DNA from: an uncultured Butyricicoccus sp.
GTDB taxonomy: Bacteria; Bacillota; Clostridia; Oscillospirales; Butyricicoccaceae
Assembly (NCBI GenBank): GCA_934532985.1
Contig: CAKTAV010000003.1
Coordinates: forward strand, 1-64,000
DNA: 64,000 nt
Direction of reading: 5' to 3'
The notes under the pieces were generated by a model. The model was given only the letters and a program-made list of their open reading frames with translations, did not search any database and was not told the origin of the DNA. Position numbers and translations under genes: made by a program. The first letter of the stretch is position 1. Each line of letters begins with the position of its first letter. Below are positions 50,817 through 59,262 of this stretch, piece by piece.

Positions 50817-50926
50817 TGCAAAAAAACGCAAAATACTTTGCAAATGAAGTTGCACAATTTTTTGCACTTTAACTGCAAACAACGTTTGCTTGCAAATTTG
50901 CGCAAACGTTTATTGCACAGGGTGCA
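50817..50926. promoter_or_regulatory. Phased array of TGCA/CGCA motifs upstream of the BCCT gene
   Basis: TGCA or CGCA begins at 50817, 50827, 50839, 50851, 50863, 50874, 50891, 50901, 50914 and 50923. Steps are mostly 9-13 bp, close to one helical turn, so the motifs lie on one face of the DNA. Several belong to longer dyads such as GCAAAC-N3-GTTTGC (50875-50889). This looks like a binding array for a cooperating regulator, or intrinsically shaped DNA. Confidence 0.45.
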
Positions 50927-51009
50927 CAATTGACTTGTGAACGAATTGTTAAATGTGAACAAAGTTTGAAGCTTCTACGATCTTTCTCTACAAAAAGACT
51001 AAATTGGCA

Positions 51010-51038
51010 TGGGCATTGCTATATATTTTTTGTATAAT
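51010..51038 (+). promoter_or_regulatory. Candidate promoter of the BCCT gene
   Basis: -35 TGGGCA (51010-51015), 17-bp spacer, -10 TATAAT (51033-51038). Upstream, TGTGAAC is repeated directly at 50936-50942 and 50954-50960. Confidence 0.6.
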
Positions 51039-51121
51039 CAGTTGAAGCTCGTTTCGTGTTGAAATTGCTGCTGACAGAGTAGAGACTGAAAGAAAATTTT
51101 TAGTGGAAGGTGAAAGAAACA

Positions 51122-52756
51122 ATGAACGAACAGAAACAAAAGCAACAGTTCCGTCCAGTTGTTATGTCAATCACCGTCGTATTGTTTGCACTGATGCTGG
51201 TGGCTATTGTCGCCGACGCAGAGAGATTCTACGACATATTGAATAACCTGGTAATGGTAAACTTGATGAACGGTCTGGGTTGGTTCTCCAGCTTGGTACT
51301 GCTCTTCATGGTTGCCCTCTCCGTTTTCTTTATGTTCTCCAAGTACGGAAATATTAAGTTTGGCGGACCGAACGCAAAACCGAAATTTAGCTACGTCCAG
51401 TGGTTTGGTATTTCGCTTTGCACCGGTATCGGCGCCGGCGTAGTATTCTGGGGCGCGGCAGAACCGTTGCTGTTCACGATGGAACCGGATCCGGCAACCG
51501 GCATCGAGGCAGGCACGAATGCAGCTCTCCTCTGGAGCATGAAGAAGTGCTTTATGCAGTGGGGTCTTACCCCGTACGCTTCCTGTGTTATCACGGGCGT
51601 TATCCTCTCCTATTTCATCCTGAATAAGGGTGCTCCGTTCCGCACCAGCACGCTTCTGGTTCCGATCTTCGGCAAGGGAGTTACGGACAGCCGCTGGGCA
51701 GACATCTTCGACGCTTGGTGTGCATTCTCTCTGACTGCAGCAGTAGCTGGCGGTCTGGGCTACGGCGCAATGCAGCTGTCTTCCGCAGTTGATGCGTTTG
51801 CTGGTCTTTCTCCAAGCGTAACAATCTACATTGCGATCATTGTTGTCATGTTTGTGTGCTACAATGCGTCGGCAATTTCCGGCTTGCGCAATGGTATCAC
51901 AAAGCTCTCGAACTGGAATACACAGTTCTTCTTTATCCTGCTGATCTTTGTATTTATTGCAGGTCCGACTGCTTACATCTGCAATCTGTTCACGGAGAGC
52001 ATGGGCGGTTACTTCAATGACTTCCTGTACAACAGCTTGAACACAGACCCGTATGTAAACGGCGCGGGTTGGCCGCAGAACTGGGATATGTACTGGTGGG
52101 TTGACTGGATGGCATACGCTCCGCTGCTTGGTCTGTTCATGGTTCGTGTTGGCTACGGCCGTACCATTCGTCAATTCATTCTGGTTGAGTGGCTGTTCCC
52201 GGCACTGTTCGGCATCGTTTGGTTCTCCGTATTCGGCGGCACCATCCTGCATGCGCAGCTGTTTGACGGTGTTGACTTCTATTCCATGTACGTCGAGAAG
52301 GGCGCTGAGGCTCTGACGCTTGGCATGTTCAATGTTATCCCATTGTCCACGCTGGCTAAGATATTCATGTTGATTATCATCACGATTTCACTGGTTACCC
52401 AGTGCGATTCCATGGCAGTTACGCTGGCTGGTATGTGCTACAAGGGCGCGGACGAAAAGACCGAGGCTCCGATTGTACTGAAGCTGTTCTGGGGCACGGT
52501 ATTCGCAGTTATCGCCGTTGTATTCATTTCTCTGGGCGGCATCGCCGGTGTCAAGACGATCAAGTCGTTTGCTGGTATCCCAATGACAGTTATCGTATTC
52601 ATTCTGGTAATCGGCTTCTTGAAGTTCTTGGTAACGCGTCCGAAGGCCGAGGATGGTAGCATCTTGCCGGAGCCGGAAGTTGCGGATGTACCGGATAACG
52701 GTGAACCGGAGGCTGCACGCAGCAAGATTGGATTCCTCGCAAAACTTGGATTCTAA
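51122..52756 (+). CDS. BCCT family transporter (betaine/carnitine/choline type)
   Basis: A 544-residue, roughly twelve-helix secondary transporter for quaternary ammonium or related compounds. The glycine-rich substrate segment CTGIGAGVVFWGAAEPL is at residues 100-116, and the tryptophan-rich TM8 segment MYWWVDWMAYAPLLGLFMVRVGYGRTIRQF lies near residue 322-350, followed by VEWLFPALFGIVWFSVFGG. Both are BCCT signatures. The ATG at 51122 lies 11 nt after GGAAGG; a GTG 12 nt upstream overlaps that site. The C-terminal tail is acidic and short, unlike osmosensing BetP tails, so osmosensing is not suggested. Substrate specificity cannot be read by eye. It is separated from the opine dehydrogenase by 1.1 kb of regulatory DNA. 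Confidence 0.93.
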   Translation: MNEQKQKQQFRPVVMSITVVLFALMLVAIVADAERFYDILNNLVMVNLMNGLGWFSSLVLLFMVALSVFFMFSKYGNIKFGGPNAKPKFSYVQWFGISLCTGIGAGVVFWGAAEPLLFTMEPDPATGIEAGTNAALLWSMKKCFMQWGLTPYASCVITGVILSYFILNKGAPFRTSTLLVPIFGKGVTDSRWADIFDAWCAFSLTAAVAGGLGYGAMQLSSAVDAFAGLSPSVTIYIAIIVVMFVCYNASAISGLRNGITKLSNWNTQFFFILLIFVFIAGPTAYICNLFTESMGGYFNDFLYNSLNTDPYVNGAGWPQNWDMYWWVDWMAYAPLLGLFMVRVGYGRTIRQFILVEWLFPALFGIVWFSVFGGTILHAQLFDGVDFYSMYVEKGAEALTLGMFNVIPLSTLAKIFMLIIITISLVTQCDSMAVTLAGMCYKGADEKTEAPIVLKLFWGTVFAVIAVVFISLGGIAGVKTIKSFAGIPMTVIVFILVIGFLKFLVTRPKAEDGSILPEPEVADVPDNGEPEAARSKIGFLAKLGF

Positions 52757-52855
52757 GACTTCGTTGGAATTTACGCCCCTTTTTTTATCATAGCTTTCCC
52801 TTTCATAGCGTTTTCTTTCCTAATCGCTGTGATTGATTATAAGCTTCTTAGGAAA

Positions 52856-52880
52856 GACGCAGTTGGTCATCAACTGCGTC
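52856..52880 (+). terminator. Terminator after the BCCT gene
   Basis: GACGCAGTTG pairs with CAACTGCGTC around GTCAT, followed by TTTTCTTTTT. The remaining 190 bp before the TPR gene is T-rich, then carries a TATAAT (53018-53023) without a good -35. Confidence 0.9.
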
Positions 52881-53067
52881 TTTTCTTTTTGCTTTTTTTT
52901 TCACATTTTTGCTCTTTTGGACGCTTTTGTGCCTCTATAAGTAGGGGGAAAATCGAAATAATTGCAAATTGCAAAATTCTTATGAGAGGACGCACACCTT
53001 GCATAAATTTGCTCTCCTATAATGAAGAAAAATGGGTTAGTTTACAACGAAAAGAGGAGGGACCATC

Positions 53068-54003
53068 ATGGTGGAAAAACTGACAGATTTTTATTCCCAG
53101 CTTGATTGGTATTATTCCCAAGGCAGCCGCGAGGAAGTGGAGCAGTTTCTGCTGGACGCGGTAAAAAAGGTAGAAACAAGTGACGGCGACCGCGGACAGC
53201 TTATTGCAATCTACAATGAACTTGGCAGCTTTTATCGCGGTATCAGCGCGTTTGATGCGTCGATTGGCGCGTTTGAAATGGCAAAGAGCATTACGGCAGA
53301 GTTATTCGGCGAAACCTGCATGCAGTATGCGACGATACTCAATAATATGGCGGGCACCTATCGTCTGAAACGCTGTTATGACGAAGCGATTGCACTGTTT
53401 GAAGAGGCGGCGAATATCTATCGTCAAAACGGTGAGGAGGACAGCTATGAATATGCGAGCCTCTTAAATAACATCTCTCTTGCATTCCGCGAAACAAAGC
53501 AGTATGATAAAGCAATAAGCTATCTGTCAAAGGCACTTTGGCTGATTGAAAAAATGCCGGATCGGCATCAGGAACTGGCGATTACCTATAACAATCTGAC
53601 GGCGATGCATTACGCGGTGGGACACAAGCAGGAGGCAATGCTGTGTCTGGAACGAGCGCTGCGGGAATTTGAGCAATGTTCGGACGAGGAAAATGTGCAT
53701 TACGCAGCGGGACTGAACAGTTTGGCGGCACTGCTGTATTCTGAAGGTCAGTTTGACCGCGCCATTGAGGTATACAAAAAGTCGGCGAAATATACGCTTC
53801 GCTTCTTCGGCGAAAACGTGGAGTATGCGATTACCTGCCACAATATGGCGTGGGTGTACCGCGCGATGGGCGATTTGCCCGCTGCAGCGAAGGTGCTGGA
53901 CAAGGCAGTTCAGGTATGTACCCGCATTCTCGGCGCCGACCACGACCGAACGATGGTCGCGGCGGAAGAGCTGAAGAGGCTAAAGAAGGAGATTGAAAAG
54001 TGA
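53068..54003 (+). CDS. Tetratricopeptide repeat protein
   Basis: A 311-residue all-helical protein built of about six TPR units. Examples are YNELGSFYRGISAFDASIGAFEMA, LNNMAGTYRLKRCYDEAIALFEEA, LNNISLAFRETKQYDKAISYLSKA, LNSLAALLYSEGQFDRAIEVYKKS and CHNMAWVYRAMGDLPAAAKVLDKA. There is no signal peptide or DNA-binding domain, so it is a cytoplasmic scaffold. The ATG follows GGAGGG. Its stop overlaps the GTG start of the DUF4037 gene, so it is the first gene of a TPR-DUF4037-DUF4125 trio. Such repeats bind partner proteins, probably the two following products. Confidence 0.92.
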   Translation: MVEKLTDFYSQLDWYYSQGSREEVEQFLLDAVKKVETSDGDRGQLIAIYNELGSFYRGISAFDASIGAFEMAKSITAELFGETCMQYATILNNMAGTYRLKRCYDEAIALFEEAANIYRQNGEEDSYEYASLLNNISLAFRETKQYDKAISYLSKALWLIEKMPDRHQELAITYNNLTAMHYAVGHKQEAMLCLERALREFEQCSDEENVHYAAGLNSLAALLYSEGQFDRAIEVYKKSAKYTLRFFGENVEYAITCHNMAWVYRAMGDLPAAAKVLDKAVQVCTRILGADHDRTMVAAEELKRLKKEIEK

Positions 54004-54923
54004 ACGGTTTGAGACTGTCACGAGAATATTACAACGAGGTCGGGAAGGATGCCTTTGTGCATGCCTTCCCGACTCTTGTGCCCCGAGCGGCCTTCGGTCT
54101 GGCGGGGGAGGGTTCGGAATGCTTCGGCTTTGATGATACATACTCCCGCGATCATGACTGGGGCCCTTCGTTCTGCATCTGGCTCAGAGAGCCGGATTAT
54201 TTGGAATATGGCGCAAAGGTGCAGGAATGGTATCGCTCGCTGCCGGGAGAGCTGGAGGGCTATCCGGCGCGGGAGGAGAATGCACTGGGTGCGGGACGAG
54301 TCGGCTGTCTGTGTATTCCACATTGGTATCGCCGGTATACGGGCTGTCCGGAAGGACCGCATACACTGGAACAGTGGCGCCGTGTGCCGGAAGCCTTTTT
54401 GGCGACAGCGACCAATGGTACGGTGTTTACGGATCCGCTGGGGGAATTCACGGCGGTGCGCGAGCATCTGCTTGGCTATTATCCGGAGGATGTACGCATT
54501 AAAAAAATTGTGGCACGGGCGGCGGTGATGGCGCAGTCCGGACAGTATAACTATCCGCGTTGCCAGAAGCGCGGCGATACGGTTGCGGCACAGCTGGCAC
54601 TGGCGGAGTTTACCAAAACCACGATGTCGATGGTATATCTCCTCAACCGCCGGTATGCTCCGTTTTATAAATGGATGTTCCGCGGGATGCAGGGCATGCG
54701 TCGGCTGCCGCGTGTGGCTGGGATGCTGGAACAGCTGAGCCAGCAGCCAGATGCCGCAAAGGCACAGGAGCTGATCGAGTCGATCTGTCTGCTGACGGCG
54801 GGTGAGCTGCGGCGGCAGGAGCTGACTGTGGGCAACGCATCGTTTTTGCAGGAGTACTGTGCGGATATGATGACCCGTATTCACGACCCGGAGCTTCGCA
54901 AGGCACATTTTATGGAGGAGTGA
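54000..54923 (+). CDS. DUF4037 protein with nucleotidyltransferase-like N-terminus
   Basis: A 307-residue DUF4037 member. The N-terminal segment AAFGLAGEGSECFGFDDTYSRDHDWGPSFCIWL (about residues 31-63) has a Gly-Ser followed by an acidic pattern (Asp-His-Asp) that resembles a nucleotidyltransferase active site. The C-terminal domain is helical, like the C-terminal regions of such enzymes. The start is GTG, overlapping the TPR stop by 4 nt. It may transfer a nucleotide to a protein or small molecule, but no activity is established for the family. The DUF4125 gene follows. Confidence 0.85.
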   Translation: MNGLRLSREYYNEVGKDAFVHAFPTLVPRAAFGLAGEGSECFGFDDTYSRDHDWGPSFCIWLREPDYLEYGAKVQEWYRSLPGELEGYPAREENALGAGRVGCLCIPHWYRRYTGCPEGPHTLEQWRRVPEAFLATATNGTVFTDPLGEFTAVREHLLGYYPEDVRIKKIVARAAVMAQSGQYNYPRCQKRGDTVAAQLALAEFTKTTMSMVYLLNRRYAPFYKWMFRGMQGMRRLPRVAGMLEQLSQQPDAAKAQELIESICLLTAGELRRQELTVGNASFLQEYCADMMTRIHDPELRKAHFMEE

Positions 54924-54928
54924 TTGGT

Positions 54929-55540
54929 GTGACGAATCGAATCGAACAGATTATTGCGATGGAATGGAAGCTGTTTGACCAGGTGCAAAATATCGGCGGA
55001 CGAGCCTCCTGCCAGGACAATGGAAAGGAGTTTCACATCATGCGTTCCAGCCAGCTGATGGCGTGGAGCGAAGGGATGTGTGACAGCTATTATGAGGATT
55101 TGCTGACGGCGGATCTTCAGGGACGCAATCCCTTGGCGGAGAAGTATGGCTATATGATGGAGCGAACCAATCCCTTGGAGTTTGTTCGTATCAAGGATCA
55201 GCTCCCGCCGCGGACGGCAGAAAAGGACGCCATTATTGACCGGATGTGTCAGGTACATGTCGGCTGGCTGGAGACCTTAACGGAGCAATATCCACATCTG
55301 GCCGGACGGGGACGTCCGATTCATCAGAGTGAGGACACGCCGTATGCGACCTCGTTTGAGACCTATCTATGGGGAGAGCTGGCGACGTACTCGCTCCGAA
55401 CGCTGCAGCAGTATGAGAGCTATGTGCAGCAGCTGCAAGCGCAGGGGAAAAATATGAATTTAATGGTGCTGGAGAACACCACAAAGCAATACGGCTATGC
55501 TTCGCTGGAGGAAGCGGAGCAGGCGCTGGCCGGAAAGTAA
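54929..55540 (+). CDS. DUF4125 protein
   Basis: A 203-residue DUF4125 member, mostly helical. Conserved-looking blocks are IAMEWKLFDQVQNIGGRASCQDN near the N-terminus, FHIMRSSQLMAWSEGMCDSYYEDL, NPLAEKYGYMMERTNP and TPYATSFETYLWGELATYS. No known catalytic motif is visible. I choose GTG at 54929, 8 nt after GGAGGAG, over a GTG 9 nt earlier that overlaps the ribosome site. It regularly accompanies DUF4037; the two probably act together. Confidence 0.82.
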   Translation: MTNRIEQIIAMEWKLFDQVQNIGGRASCQDNGKEFHIMRSSQLMAWSEGMCDSYYEDLLTADLQGRNPLAEKYGYMMERTNPLEFVRIKDQLPPRTAEKDAIIDRMCQVHVGWLETLTEQYPHLAGRGRPIHQSEDTPYATSFETYLWGELATYSLRTLQQYESYVQQLQAQGKNMNLMVLENTTKQYGYASLEEAEQALAGK

Positions 55541-55571
55541 GCGCTAATTGATTTGGAATGGGAGAAAAATT

Positions 55572-56942
55572 GTGAGAAAAAGTGCATCCATTGATATGGT
55601 TCATGGCCCACTGTTGGGTAAGATTCTGATGTTCAGCATTCCGCTGATGGCGGCCAATGTTCTTCAGGTATTGTTCAATACCATGGATACGATTATTGTC
55701 GGTCAGTTCGCCGGATACACGAGCTTGGCGGCGGTCGGAAGTACGACGGCGATTATTGCGTTGTTTATCAATTCCTTCATCGCGGTGTCCATCGGTATCA
55801 ACGTGGTGATTGCCAAATATATCGGCATGGGCGGACGGGAAAACGAGATTTCCCGCGCGGTACATACGGCGATTGCCGTCGGCATTGTCGGCGGCATAGC
55901 AGTCGGCGGCTTGGGAATCTTGACCTCCACATGGCTGCTGGACGCGACCTCGGTTCCAGCGGACATCCGTGATCAGGCGCTGCTGTATCTGCGCATTTAC
56001 TTTGCCGGCACGGTGTTCAACGTTGTCTATAACTTCGGCGCAGCGATTATCCGCGCGAAGGGCGACACCCAGCGTCCGCTGATTTATCTGACGGTCAGCG
56101 GCGTGGTCAATGTTGTTTTGAATCTGATTTTTGTCATTGTGTTTTCGATGGACGTTGCGGGCGTGGCGCTGGCGACGATTATCAGTCAGGCAATCAGCGC
56201 GGCGATGATTTTGATCCAGCTGATGCGCGAGACGGATGTGACGCATTTTTCGTGGAACAAGCTGTGCTTTGACCGCCATCAGATGGCGGAGATGGCGCGC
56301 ATCGGCGTGCCGTCGTGGGTACAGGCGATTTTGTTCAGCATATCGAATGTCGTTATTCAGGGCGCGATCAACTCGTATGACAGCGTGGTTGTCGCCGGAT
56401 GCAGCGCGGGCATCAATATCGAGAGCTTTATGTATTACACGATGAACGCCATCTGTCAGGCGTGCCAGACGTTTGCCAGCCAGAATCTGGGCGCTGGACG
56501 CATCGACCGCGTGCGCCGCGTCGTGCAGCTTAGTGTCGGTTCCGTGCTGGTCTGGGGTATTTTTCAGAGCGCGGCGGTGGCGCTGTTTGCCGGTCCACTG
56601 GTCAATATCTATAATAGTGATCCGGCGGTTATCGAGGCGGGCGTATACCGTCTGCGCTGTGTGGCGTCGTTGTACTTTGTCTACGGCGTGTCAGATGTCT
56701 TGATGGGCGCGATTCGCGGCTGCGGTGTGGCCGTTGCCCCAATGTTAATTAACCTGCTTTGCTCGTGCGTCCTGCGTGTCGTGCTGATTGGTCTGCTCGA
56801 CACGTCGAAGGTGGGCATTGGCTGGGTTTATGCGATATTCACCTTGAGCTGGTTTGTCCTCGTGGCGATGCTGACGCCGTTCTGGATTCATCTGCGGCAT
56901 AAGCTGGAACGAGAACATGCACCAGAGCCACATACCGCATGA
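55572..56942 (+). CDS. MATE family efflux transporter
   Basis: A 456-residue, twelve-helix Na+ or H+ driven multidrug exporter. The two MatE halves are visible: GPLLGKILMFSIPLMAANVLQVLFNTMDTIIVGQFAG at the start, and the second half beginning near MARIGVPSWVQAILFSISNVVIQ. QACQTFASQNLGAGR is the typical MATE loop of the second half. I start at GTG 55572, 7 nt after GGGAG. It overlaps the UvrA-like frame only upstream of that gene's real start (14 bp gap), so the two form a short operon. Confidence 0.95.
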   Translation: MRKSASIDMVHGPLLGKILMFSIPLMAANVLQVLFNTMDTIIVGQFAGYTSLAAVGSTTAIIALFINSFIAVSIGINVVIAKYIGMGGRENEISRAVHTAIAVGIVGGIAVGGLGILTSTWLLDATSVPADIRDQALLYLRIYFAGTVFNVVYNFGAAIIRAKGDTQRPLIYLTVSGVVNVVLNLIFVIVFSMDVAGVALATIISQAISAAMILIQLMRETDVTHFSWNKLCFDRHQMAEMARIGVPSWVQAILFSISNVVIQGAINSYDSVVVAGCSAGINIESFMYYTMNAICQACQTFASQNLGAGRIDRVRRVVQLSVGSVLVWGIFQSAAVALFAGPLVNIYNSDPAVIEAGVYRLRCVASLYFVYGVSDVLMGAIRGCGVAVAPMLINLLCSCVLRVVLIGLLDTSKVGIGWVYAIFTLSWFVLVAMLTPFWIHLRHKLEREHAPEPHTA

Positions 56943-56956
56943 AGAGGAGAGAGAAG

Positions 56957-59239
56957 ATGCCAAGAACCAAAATTCAGGAGGACATCGAAATTGTCGATGC
57001 GTCCTCCAATAACCTGAAACATATCACAATCAATATCCCGAAAGAGGAGCTGGTGGTCATCGCCGGTGTCTCCGGTTCGGGCAAGAGTACGCTGGCATTT
57101 GATACGGTGGCGGCGGAGAGCGGACGTCAGTGGCGTTCCACCTATCCGGCGTTTCTGCGGCAGCGCCTGCCGCGCTATGAGCGTCCGGCGGTGGAATCCA
57201 TCCGCAACCTGACGCCGTGCATTGTGGTCGACCAGAAGTCCATCGGTGCGAATGCGCGATCGACCGTCGGCACGGCGTCCGACGTGGCGCCGCTGATTCG
57301 TCTGCTGTTTTCGCGTGTCGGCCAGCCGAGCGCGGGCGGCTCGATGGCGTACTCGTTTAACCATCCGCACGGCATGTGTCCGGATTGTACTGGTCTGGGA
57401 GAAAAGGTCGTGCTGGATGAGTCCAAGATGTTCGACATGGATAAGACCATCAATGAAGGCGCGATCCGCTTCAGCCAGTTTTTCGGCGGAAGCTGGCAGG
57501 AGTATTACTACACCCACAATCCGTTGTTCAGCCCGGACAAAAAGCTGAGCGAGTTCACAGAGGAAGAGTGGCACAACCTGCGCATTGGACCGAAGGAAAA
57601 GCTGATTATTGACCATATTTGGCCGAACACGGGACAGGTGTCCCATTTGCCATATGAGGGTGTGGTGTCCCGCTTTAACCGTCTGTATCTCAACCGTGAT
57701 ATTTCCGGCCTGAAAAAGAGCGTGCGCGAAGAGGTCACGCAGTTTATCAAGCGCGGCCCGTGTCCGACTTGCGGCGGCTGCGGCCTGAATCCAAAGGCGC
57801 TCGCGTCTAAGATCAACGGCTACAATATTTCGGATTATTACGCGATGCAGGTCAGCGATCTGATTCCGGTGCTGGACGCGATTGACGACCCGCTGGGACG
57901 CTCGATTGCCGACCAGATCACCGTCAGCCTGCACCACATGGTGGATGTCGGCCTGGGTTACCTGAGTCTGTCGCGCCGTACGGATACGCTGTCTGGCGGC
58001 GAGTCGCAGCGACTCAAGCTGGTGCGCCATCTGGGCAGCAGCCTGAGCAACGTGACGTATATTCTGGACGAGCCGACGGCGGGACTGCACCCGACGGACG
58101 CACAGCGCATCGGCAAGCTGTTGCTCAGTCTGCGCGATAACCACAACACGGTTCTCGTTGTGGAGCACAGCAAGCAGATGATGGAGCTGGCAGATCACAT
58201 CATTGAGATGGGGCCGCTGGCAGGCACAGAGGGTGGACGCGTCATGTACGAAGGTCCGCTGGACGGTCTGCGCCAAAAGGACACCGTGACGGCGGAGGCG
58301 CTGCGCGAGAAGATTCCGCTGAACCGCAATCCGCGCACATGGGAAGAGGGCTTCCCGATCGAGCATGCAACGATTCACAATCTAAAGGACGTCAGTGTGA
58401 CCATTCCGAAGGGGGCGTATACGGCGGTGACTGGTGTGGCCGGTTCGGGCAAGAGCAGCCTGATCTGCTATGAGTTTGCCAGCCGGTATCCGGAGGCCAT
58501 CATGATTGACCAGCACCCAATTGGCACGTCCAGCCGTTCCACACCGGCGACGTACACCGGCGTTATGGATGACATCCGCAAGCTGTTTGCCAAGGAAAAT
58601 AAGGTCAGTGTGCAGTGGTTTAGCTTTAACTCCAAGGGTGCGTGCCCGGTCTGCAAGGGTAAGGGCGAGACACTGCCGGACGTTGCGTTTGCCGATCCGG
58701 TGGCCATCGTGTGTGAGGAGTGCGGCGGACGGCGGTATAACCCGACGGCTCTGAGCTATCAGTATCAGGGCAAGAACATCGAAGAGGTCATGAAGCTGAC
58801 CGTGACGCAGGCGATGGAATTCTTTACGCAGCCGAAAATTCGCAAAAAGCTGCAAATAATGGAGGACGTAGGACTGGGGTATATGACGCTGGGACAGCCG
58901 ACGAGCACGCTGTCCGGCGGCGAGATTCAACGGCTGAAGCTCAGCAGTGAGCTGGATAAGCAGGGGAATATTTATATTTTGGATGAGCCGTCCACTGGTC
59001 TGCACAGCAAGGACGCGACCCGCTTGATGGAGCTGCTGCGCCGTCTGGTGGATCAAGGCAACACGGTTGTTGTGGTCGAACATCGGCTGGAACTGATTGC
59101 GGCGGCGGACTGGATCATCGACATGGGGCCGGAAGGCGGCAGCAAGGGCGGCGAAGTCCTGTTTACCGGAACACCGGAGGAGCTGATGAACTGCGAGCAG
59201 TCGGAGACCGGAAAGTATCTGCGCAGCGGAACGTGCTGA
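56957..59239 (+). CDS. UvrA-like ABC-ATPase (class II, short form)
   Basis: A 760-residue UvrA paralogue with two ABC modules. Walker A motifs are GVSGSGKST (residues 37-45) and GVAGSGKSS; signatures are LSGGESQRLKL and LSGGEIQRLKL, with Walker B TYILDEPTAGLHP and IYILDEPSTGLHS. Zinc CxxC pairs are present (CPDC, CPTC, CPVC, CEEC). True UvrA is about 940 aa; this lacks the UvrB-binding insertion, as do class II proteins such as the drug-resistance protein DrrC. It follows a MATE exporter, supporting a role in protection from DNA-binding drugs rather than general repair. The ATG at 56957 is preceded by GAGGAGAG. Confidence 0.9.
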   Translation: MPRTKIQEDIEIVDASSNNLKHITINIPKEELVVIAGVSGSGKSTLAFDTVAAESGRQWRSTYPAFLRQRLPRYERPAVESIRNLTPCIVVDQKSIGANARSTVGTASDVAPLIRLLFSRVGQPSAGGSMAYSFNHPHGMCPDCTGLGEKVVLDESKMFDMDKTINEGAIRFSQFFGGSWQEYYYTHNPLFSPDKKLSEFTEEEWHNLRIGPKEKLIIDHIWPNTGQVSHLPYEGVVSRFNRLYLNRDISGLKKSVREEVTQFIKRGPCPTCGGCGLNPKALASKINGYNISDYYAMQVSDLIPVLDAIDDPLGRSIADQITVSLHHMVDVGLGYLSLSRRTDTLSGGESQRLKLVRHLGSSLSNVTYILDEPTAGLHPTDAQRIGKLLLSLRDNHNTVLVVEHSKQMMELADHIIEMGPLAGTEGGRVMYEGPLDGLRQKDTVTAEALREKIPLNRNPRTWEEGFPIEHATIHNLKDVSVTIPKGAYTAVTGVAGSGKSSLICYEFASRYPEAIMIDQHPIGTSSRSTPATYTGVMDDIRKLFAKENKVSVQWFSFNSKGACPVCKGKGETLPDVAFADPVAIVCEECGGRRYNPTALSYQYQGKNIEEVMKLTVTQAMEFFTQPKIRKKLQIMEDVGLGYMTLGQPTSTLSGGEIQRLKLSSELDKQGNIYILDEPSTGLHSKDATRLMELLRRLVDQGNTVVVVEHRLELIAAADWIIDMGPEGGSKGGEVLFTGTPEELMNCEQSETGKYLRSGTC

Positions 59240-59262
59240 CAACATAAGAGGAGAGTGGAAAG

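Noticed and set aside
50601..50882. Short minus-strand frames in the BCCT upstream region
   Set aside because: Low-complexity, Phe/Lys-rich products of AT-rich regulatory DNA without start signals.
51167..52252. A 361-codon open frame opposite the BCCT gene
   Set aside because: Its many Cys, His and Gln codons are the complement of membrane-helix codons; not a real gene.
52829..53083. An 84-codon frame between the BCCT and TPR genes
   Set aside because: It spans a terminator and a T-rich stretch and has no ribosome site.
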